Source: Solimonas fluminis (GTDB lineage: Bacteria > Pseudomonadota > Gammaproteobacteria > Nevskiales > Nevskiaceae). Taken from it: 64,000 nt of DNA. Below the pieces are notes generated by a model. That model saw only the letters and a list, made by a program, of their open reading frames with translations, did not search any database and was not told the DNA's origin. The stretch spans positions 1-64,000 of the forward strand of contig NZ_PSNW01000009.1 in assembly GCF_002930645.1 (NCBI RefSeq), written 5' to 3'. Position numbers and translations under genes: made by a program. Positions 59,609 to 64,000 of the stretch are shown here, in pieces. Every line of letters begins with the position of its first letter. Positions within the stretch are counted from its first letter, which is position 1.

Positions 59609-59980
59609 TCAGGCCGACAGGCTGCCGGCCGGCAGCACTCCGAGCAGCACGACGGCACCGGCGGCCTCCACGAAGAAGAAGACCACCGGCCAGGGCCCCG
59701 GCCGTTCGCGCAGGGCGCCGATGACGCGGCCCAGGGCCATGCCGCCCAGGGCCAGGGCCACCGTCAGGGCGATGCCGTCGCGCAGCTGCGGCAGCCACAG
59801 CGGCAGCAGCAGTGCCAGGGCCATCGCCACCCCGAAACCGCCGTAGACCGCCTGGATCTCATTGCGCGCCGTGGGGGTCTCGGCCGGCAGGTCGAAACTG
59901 CCCAGGAAGCGCCTGGGCACGGCGAAGGCCGCCAGACCCATCAGCAGGAACAGGGCGGCGACGATGGACATCGGGATCAT
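59609..59980 (-). CDS. DUF4345 family membrane protein
   Basis: This 123-residue protein has four hydrophobic segments and the family motif NEIQAVYGGFGVAMAL. DUF4345 proteins are small integral membrane proteins of unknown function. The ATG at 59980 is chosen over one 19 codons upstream because GGAGGAG lies at the right distance and the N-terminus then begins directly with the first TM helix. Confidence 0.85.
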   Translation of the reverse strand: MIPMSIVAALFLLMGLAAFAVPRRFLGSFDLPAETPTARNEIQAVYGGFGVAMALALLLPLWLPQLRDGIALTVALALGGMALGRVIGALRERPGPWPVVFFFVEAAGAVVLLGVLPAGSLSA

Positions 59981-60108
59981 GGCGGACTCCTCCGGTAAGG
60001 GTGGAATCATGCTCATCCCCTGCCCGGGGGCCGGCAATTACCGGGCAGGTAATCGCCGCGGCGCAGGGATGGCTTAGTCTTGGCTCACCCGCCCCGCCGA
60101 GCCCCCGC

Positions 60109-60525
60109 ATGAGCACCGATCCGCACCCGCCCCTGCGCTACTTCCTGCTGATGTTCATGGCCGCCACCTCGCTGGCCAACGGCGTGGTGATGGTGGCGTT
60201 CACGGAACAATGGTACCTCTGCATCGCCAATCCGCTGCGCGCGGCGCTGTACAGCGCCCACTTCGTCACCGACGTGGGGACGGCCTACCTGACCGTCGGT
60301 GCCGCGCTGCTGTGGGCCGCGCTGAGCCCGTCCCGGGCCCTGCCGCTGGTGGTGACGGCGCTGCTGTTCTCGGCGCTGCACGTCGTACACCATGTCGGCG
60401 AATACCTGGGCTTCGGCATGCCGACCCGCAGCGTGCTGATCGAGCTCTTCGGCATCTGGGGGCCGGTGGCGATCCTGGCCTGGCTGGCGCTGGCGCTGCG
60501 TCGGGCCGAGGCGGGTGCCGCTTGA
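60109..60525 (+). CDS. Four-TM membrane protein of unknown function
   Basis: This 138-residue protein is hydrophobic throughout, with four TM segments (about residues 10-28, 48-68, 75-92 and 108-130) and a His cluster HVVHHVGEY at the third. The His pattern could bind metal or haem, but no family is assigned. It is coupled to the downstream NTF2-like gene (TTG start overlapping its stop). Divergent from the DUF4345 gene. Confidence 0.7.
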   Translation: MSTDPHPPLRYFLLMFMAATSLANGVVMVAFTEQWYLCIANPLRAALYSAHFVTDVGTAYLTVGAALLWAALSPSRALPLVVTALLFSALHVVHHVGEYLGFGMPTRSVLIELFGIWGPVAILAWLALALRRAEAGAA

Positions 60526-60932
60526 GCCGGCCCTTTGCCGAGCAGTTCGCACAGGCCTGGGCACGGCCCACCCCGGCGGGCCTGGTGGCGCTGCTGCAGC
60601 CCGACGCGCGGCTGCTGCAGCCGCACCAGCCGCCGATACAAGGCCGCGAGGCCGCCCTGGAGGAATTCCGCCGACTGCTGGCCTGGCTGCCGGCTCTTCA
60701 CGGCGAGGTGACACGCTGGAGCCAGAGCGGCGATACCGTGTTCATCGAGTGGCGGATGCGGCTGCCCCTGGGCCGCCGGACGATCACGATCCCGGCGGTG
60801 GACCGCTTCCTGCTGCGCGACGGCCTGGGGGCGGAACGCGTGGTCTACTTCGACCCGATGCGGCTGGTGGCGGCCGTGCTTTCCCATCCCCCGCTCTGGC
60901 CGGGATACCTGAAGTACCGTTTCGCCATCTGA
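60522..60932 (+). CDS. NTF2-like (SnoaL-type) protein
   Basis: This 136-residue cone-shaped alpha+beta barrel candidate has AEQFAQAWARPTPAGLVALLQPDARLLQP, then EEFRRLLAWLPALHGEV, VFIEWRMRLPLG and IPAVDRFLLRDG. This matches the polyketide-cyclase/NTF2 pattern of small-molecule binding or isomerising proteins. The TTG start overlaps the previous stop (TTGA). Function unknown; it is presumably paired with the membrane protein. Confidence 0.75.
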   Translation: MSRPFAEQFAQAWARPTPAGLVALLQPDARLLQPHQPPIQGREAALEEFRRLLAWLPALHGEVTRWSQSGDTVFIEWRMRLPLGRRTITIPAVDRFLLRDGLGAERVVYFDPMRLVAAVLSHPPLWPGYLKYRFAI

Positions 60933-61005
60933 GCCGGTCCACCGTCCATGGCCGGACGTTCGGCGGGACGGAGGTCCACCGGGCGTCCATCCAGTTCCGC
61001 TTCGC

Positions 61006-61794
61006 CTAGCGTGCCTTGTAGAAGCGGTTGGGCCGGAACAGTTCCGGCGCCAGCGGCTGGTCCATGCGGTCGTTGCGCAGCCGGATCTCGGTGGTGTTGC
61101 GCTCGCGCAGATCGGTCAGCAGCGCGCGGCCGATGGCCCAGCGGCCGTTGACCTGCCGCACCGAGGCCGGGTCGACCTCCAGCCGCTTCCAGGGCACGCC
61201 GCCGTAGAGATCGGCCTTCAGGGGCAGGCACCAGGTGTTGTCGATGGTCAGGTCCAGCCGGTCATAGAGGATGTTCGGGTCGTTGCCGGCCGGCAGGAAG
61301 CGCCACTGCTCCACCGCCCGCCCGCCGCTGTAGCCGCTGCCGATGCGCGTCAGGCGCCCGCCGTGCAGGCCGCTGAACAGGAATTTCAGGTCAAAGGCCG
61401 ACAGGCCGCTGCCGAACAGGCTTTGCGCCACCGTGGCACCGGTCACCTGCCGCACCTTGCGCACCGCCGGCAGGTAGACGTAGTAGTCCTCCCTGCCCTG
61501 GCGCGTCAGGAACAGGTAGGCGGCTCCGGCCAGGTCGGCCGGCGCGGTCAGCCGCAGCGTGGCCTGGTGCCCGTCGGCCTCGCGCTGCCAGTACCAGCTT
61601 CCGACCAGCTCGCGCACGGTGCCGCCGGCATCGGTCTGGCGCAGGGTGATGTCCTGGGCCAGGGACTTCTGCGGGAGATTGGCGGCCAGGCAGGCGCGCA
61701 GGGCGGTCTCGTCTCGCGCGGCCGCGGCCGGGCCCGGCAGGCCCGCGGCGAGCAGCGAGCCCAGCACCCAGGCGGAATGCAGCAGCTTGGCCAT
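61006..61794 (-). CDS. LolA-like outer membrane lipoprotein-sorting family protein
   Basis: This 262-residue protein has a signal peptide (residues 1-25, cleavage near AAA). It follows the LolA-like family pattern: short helix ACLAANLPQ, strands with LFLTRQGREDYYVYLPAVRKVRQ, a conserved FGSGLSAFDL, then KADLYGGVPWKRLEVD and a C-terminal LAPELFRPNRFYK. These periplasmic proteins often accompany exporter or membrane-remodelling genes, but none is adjacent. The hairpin and terminator upstream separate it from DUF445. Confidence 0.82.
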   Translation of the reverse strand: MAKLLHSAWVLGSLLAAGLPGPAAAARDETALRACLAANLPQKSLAQDITLRQTDAGGTVRELVGSWYWQREADGHQATLRLTAPADLAGAAYLFLTRQGREDYYVYLPAVRKVRQVTGATVAQSLFGSGLSAFDLKFLFSGLHGGRLTRIGSGYSGGRAVEQWRFLPAGNDPNILYDRLDLTIDNTWCLPLKADLYGGVPWKRLEVDPASVRQVNGRWAIGRALLTDLRERNTTEIRLRNDRMDQPLAPELFRPNRFYKAR

Positions 61795-61817
61795 GGTTCG
61801 CGACTCCCGTTTCAAGG

Positions 61818-61843
61818 AACGGCACGCGCTCTGGCGTGCCGTT
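61818..61843 (-). promoter_or_regulatory. Hairpin in the leader of the LolA-like gene
   Basis: AACGGCACGC/GCGTGCCGTT, a perfect 10-bp stem with a six-base loop, lies 24 bases upstream of the ATG. It has no U tract in either direction, so it is more likely an mRNA structure than a terminator. Confidence 0.4.
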
Positions 61844-61848
61844 TGCAG

Positions 61849-61883
61849 AATAAAGAAGCCCGGCGCCTTGGGGACCACCGGGC
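61849..61883 (-). terminator. Probable terminator of the DUF445 gene
   Basis: On the minus strand GCCCGG and CCGGGC enclose 14 bases and are followed by TTCTTTATT. The stem is short but the tail is U-rich. It lies 57 bases beyond the DUF445 stop. Confidence 0.5.
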
Positions 61884-61939
61884 AATGGCGGAAGGTTTGA
61901 CCCGTCAGGCTCGCCTCACGCGCGTCTGCCGCTGTCTGT

Positions 61940-63193
61940 TCAGTGAGCCGCGAAATGCAGCATGACGTGCACCTGCAGTTCGCCGACCAGGAAGCCGAGG
62001 ACCGCGCCGACCGCGATCAGGATCCACTCGTCCTGCTCGAAGGCCGGATGGAGCAGGTTCTCGAACTCCTCCACCGTCAGGTCCTGCATCTTGGTCGCCA
62101 GCGTCCGCTCGAGATCCATGGCGTCATGGGCATACTTCTCGATGTGCTGCATCGTCGCCGGCAGGCGCTTCATGATCTCCTGCGAGACCAGGCGCTTCAT
62201 CTCCTGGTACTTGGAGCTGCCGACCGCCATCACCACGAAGGGCTTGGCGACGCCCGACTGGGCATCGACCACGCGCTGCACCTGCTTCTGGATCATGCCG
62301 AACAGGCGGTCCGACAGCGGACCGCGCAGCACGGCGTCGATGATGTTGTGCGGCGTGACGATCTCGGCGGCGATCAGGCGGCCGTACTCGGCCGACACCT
62401 CGAGGCGGCGCTTCAGGAACAGGCCCTGCCAGGTGAACAGGCCACCGAGGTACTTGGTCGGCTGCTTGGGATTGAAGATCATCTTCAGCGCCAGCCAGTC
62501 GGTGAACCAGCCGGTGAAGCCGCCGAACAGCGGCATGACCCAGACGTTCTGCGTCACCGCCCAGACCACGGCCTGGACGCAGCCGATGGCGAAGCCGAAG
62601 AACAGTCCGGAATTGCGGATGAAGCGGAACTCGCCGTGTCCGGCCTCGAGGAAGATGCGGTTCAGCAGCGGCTTGTCGCGCAGCAGGTTGCTGACCACCA
62701 TGTCCTTGAGGTCGAACACCGAATTGATGTTGGATTTGATGTCCGTCATGATCTGGCGGACGATCTCGGGCGCCTCTTCCTGGATGCGGCTGATGATCAT
62801 CCGCTTGACGGTTTCCGGCGCCGCCTCCCAGAGCCCGGGGGCGTACTGTTCGGCGACGCTGCGGGTGATGTCTTCCACCGCCTCCAGCAGCGGCTTCTCG
62901 ATCTCCTGGGCGATGCGGTCCGGGTCGAGCTTGTCGAAGACATCCTCGGGCTTGATCAGCTTCTGGGTCATGGTGTCGCAGGCGATGCTGGCCATGATCG
63001 CGGCCTTGCGCGGCACGATGCCCTGCCAGCCGAGATACGGCGGCTTGATGCCGATGAACTCGATCGGCTCGAACATCATACGGATCGCGACGATCTTGGT
63101 GACGTAGCCGATGATGGCCGCCACGAACGGCATCGACGCATACAGGAACCAGTTCTTCTGTACGTCGACGACGATTTCTGCCCAGCTTTGCAT
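61940..63193 (-). CDS. DUF445 family membrane protein
   Basis: This 417-residue protein has a TM helix at each end (about residues 17-35 and 395-412) and one or two in the middle (about 200-235). It carries DUF445 signatures IGYVTKIVAIRMMF near residue 27 and the internal repeat GGFTGWFTDWLALKMIF near 232. The intervening regions are helical. Function is unknown; family members are inner-membrane proteins. It lies 47 bases after the Abi-alpha-like gene and is probably cotranscribed. Confidence 0.88.
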   Translation of the reverse strand: MQSWAEIVVDVQKNWFLYASMPFVAAIIGYVTKIVAIRMMFEPIEFIGIKPPYLGWQGIVPRKAAIMASIACDTMTQKLIKPEDVFDKLDPDRIAQEIEKPLLEAVEDITRSVAEQYAPGLWEAAPETVKRMIISRIQEEAPEIVRQIMTDIKSNINSVFDLKDMVVSNLLRDKPLLNRIFLEAGHGEFRFIRNSGLFFGFAIGCVQAVVWAVTQNVWVMPLFGGFTGWFTDWLALKMIFNPKQPTKYLGGLFTWQGLFLKRRLEVSAEYGRLIAAEIVTPHNIIDAVLRGPLSDRLFGMIQKQVQRVVDAQSGVAKPFVVMAVGSSKYQEMKRLVSQEIMKRLPATMQHIEKYAHDAMDLERTLATKMQDLTVEEFENLLHPAFEQDEWILIAVGAVLGFLVGELQVHVMLHFAAH

Positions 63194-63240
63194 GTTTCTC
63201 TCCCCTGCCTGTCGCTGTTTCTATTGCCTGCCTGCGCTCT

Positions 63241-63972
63241 TCAGCCCACCAGGCCGGCGAACGATTCGGATACGTCCTCGCTGACGCGTCCGTCTTCCCA
63301 GAATGCACGGCCAAGCGCCGACAGCATCAGCACCCGCCGCACGATGTGGCCCTTGAGCCCGCCCTTGTGAAGCCGGGCGATGCCGTCGCGTACGACCTGT
63401 TCGGTTTCCAGCATTTCGTACTGGACGCGCCGCGAGAGATCCTCGGGGCCGGTCTCCACCAGGCCCAGCGCCCGCAGCTGGCCCAGATAGACCGGCGTGA
63501 CATCGTTCCACTGCACGCCGGCATTGCGGCCGATGCTGCTGATCCATTCCACCACCGGCTCGGCGGTGAGGCCGATGCGCGAACCGGCCAGGACGTGGAT
63601 CAGCGGATAGGTGGAACCGTCCGACATGGCCGAGAGGATGCGCGCCTGGTCCGGCAGCAGCTGGGAGGTCACCCAGCCGAAGTATTCGGCCTTGGCCTCG
63701 TCATGGCCCTGCTCGGAGGACCGGTGCAGGAGGTCCTGCAGGCTGATGCCGCCGCCCGGCCCGGCCGCCGAGCGGTCGGCCACCGAGCGCATCGCTACCG
63801 CCAGCACCGACACCGAGCTGGGGGGCTCGAGCCGGTCCATGCGCCGCTTGAGTTGCTGCAGCAGGCCGCGCTCCACCGCCTGCAGGCGCTCGCTGGCGAA
63901 GTCCGCGCCCGGCAGGCGCCGCAGCAGGCCCGCGACCTTGCGGCCCGCGCCGTTGTCACCCAATGCCTTCAC
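63241..63972 (-). CDS. Abi-alpha/DUF4393-like protein
   Basis: This 243-residue, mostly helical protein has GADFASERLQAVERGLLQQLKRRM near the start and ISLQDLLHRSSEQGHDEAKAEYFGWVTSQLLPDQARILSAM (shown by its key segments LQDLLHRSS and FGWVTSQLLPDQ), similar to Abi-alpha family proteins. The family name comes from association with abortive infection, but function is largely unproven. The start is GTG behind an AAGGGGGAA Shine-Dalgarno. It is paired with DUF445, so a membrane role is equally possible. Confidence 0.65.
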   Translation of the reverse strand: MKALGDNGAGRKVAGLLRRLPGADFASERLQAVERGLLQQLKRRMDRLEPPSSVSVLAVAMRSVADRSAAGPGGGISLQDLLHRSSEQGHDEAKAEYFGWVTSQLLPDQARILSAMSDGSTYPLIHVLAGSRIGLTAEPVVEWISSIGRNAGVQWNDVTPVYLGQLRALGLVETGPEDLSRRVQYEMLETEQVVRDGIARLHKGGLKGHIVRRVLMLSALGRAFWEDGRVSEDVSESFAGLVG

Positions 63973-64000
63973 GATTCTTCCCCCTTTGCTTGCGTGGCCG

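Overview
The window is a high-GC chromosomal segment of a gammaproteobacterium. Gene order and protein style (smc-zipA-ligA; secG-tRNA-Leu-tRNA-fMet-rimP-nusA-infB-rbfA-truB-rpsO-pnp; ftsH-folP-glmM; carA-carB-greA-rlmE; a Vfr/Clp-like CRP; PhaR) suggest the Nevskiales/Solimonadaceae-Xanthomonadales neighbourhood. This placement is inferred from gene content only. Most of the window is conserved housekeeping DNA with no prophage, insertion sequence, rRNA operon or CRISPR array visible.

Layout. 1-2120: 5' part of an exported RHS/YD-repeat protein running off the left edge, then a bidirectional terminator. 2121-9802 (minus): smc, zipA, ligA and an MscS-type channel, tightly coupled. 9956-11119 (plus): queF, a DUF4124 protein and a GlsB/YeaQ-type membrane protein. 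11146-16148 (minus): a four-gene, fully overlapping operon of AGPS-like FAD oxidase, ABM-fold protein, GlpD-like dehydrogenase and FGGY kinase. 16370-18904: HAD hydrolase, gluQ and phaR. 18905-19357: a 453-base gene-free stretch containing a strong candidate small RNA gene. 19358-39614 (minus): the translation, RNA-decay and metabolism block with two tRNA genes, ending upstream with carAB and a structured carA leader. 39779-43313 (minus): radical SAM protein, globin, dapB, MazG-like and NudL-like. 43422-46580 (plus): two hotdog thioesterases, a small unknown protein, an SCP2 protein, rsmJ, a VOC protein and sixA. 46577-49937: gamma carbonic anhydrase, an SGNH lipoprotein, DUF1249 and phosphoglucomutase. 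50023-59061: a two-component system flanking a 1,916-residue fusion protein, followed by crp. 59072-63972: small membrane and unknown proteins, a LolA-like protein, DUF445 and an Abi-alpha-like protein.

How the genes work together. The minus-strand core block joins translation initiation (tRNA-fMet, infB, rbfA), transcription elongation (nusA, greA), rRNA and tRNA modification (rlmE, truB) and RNA decay (pnp). Pyrimidine and arginine precursor supply (carAB), lysine/peptidoglycan precursor supply (dapB, glmM) and folate synthesis (folP) lie alongside.

The less ordinary parts are: (i) the single-polypeptide fusion of a GMC oxidoreductase carrying a ferredoxin-like Cys motif, an alpha/beta hydrolase with Cys in place of the nucleophilic Ser, and a PhoD-like phosphoesterase, translationally coupled to a hybrid histidine kinase and converging with a LuxR-type regulator; (ii) the AGPS-like/GlpD-like/FGGY operon, reminiscent of E. 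coli ygcU/ygcE; (iii) a roughly 125-nt small RNA with a consensus promoter, an anti-Shine-Dalgarno-like linker and a textbook terminator; and (iv) a carA leader whose extreme 5' end can pair with the Shine-Dalgarno region.
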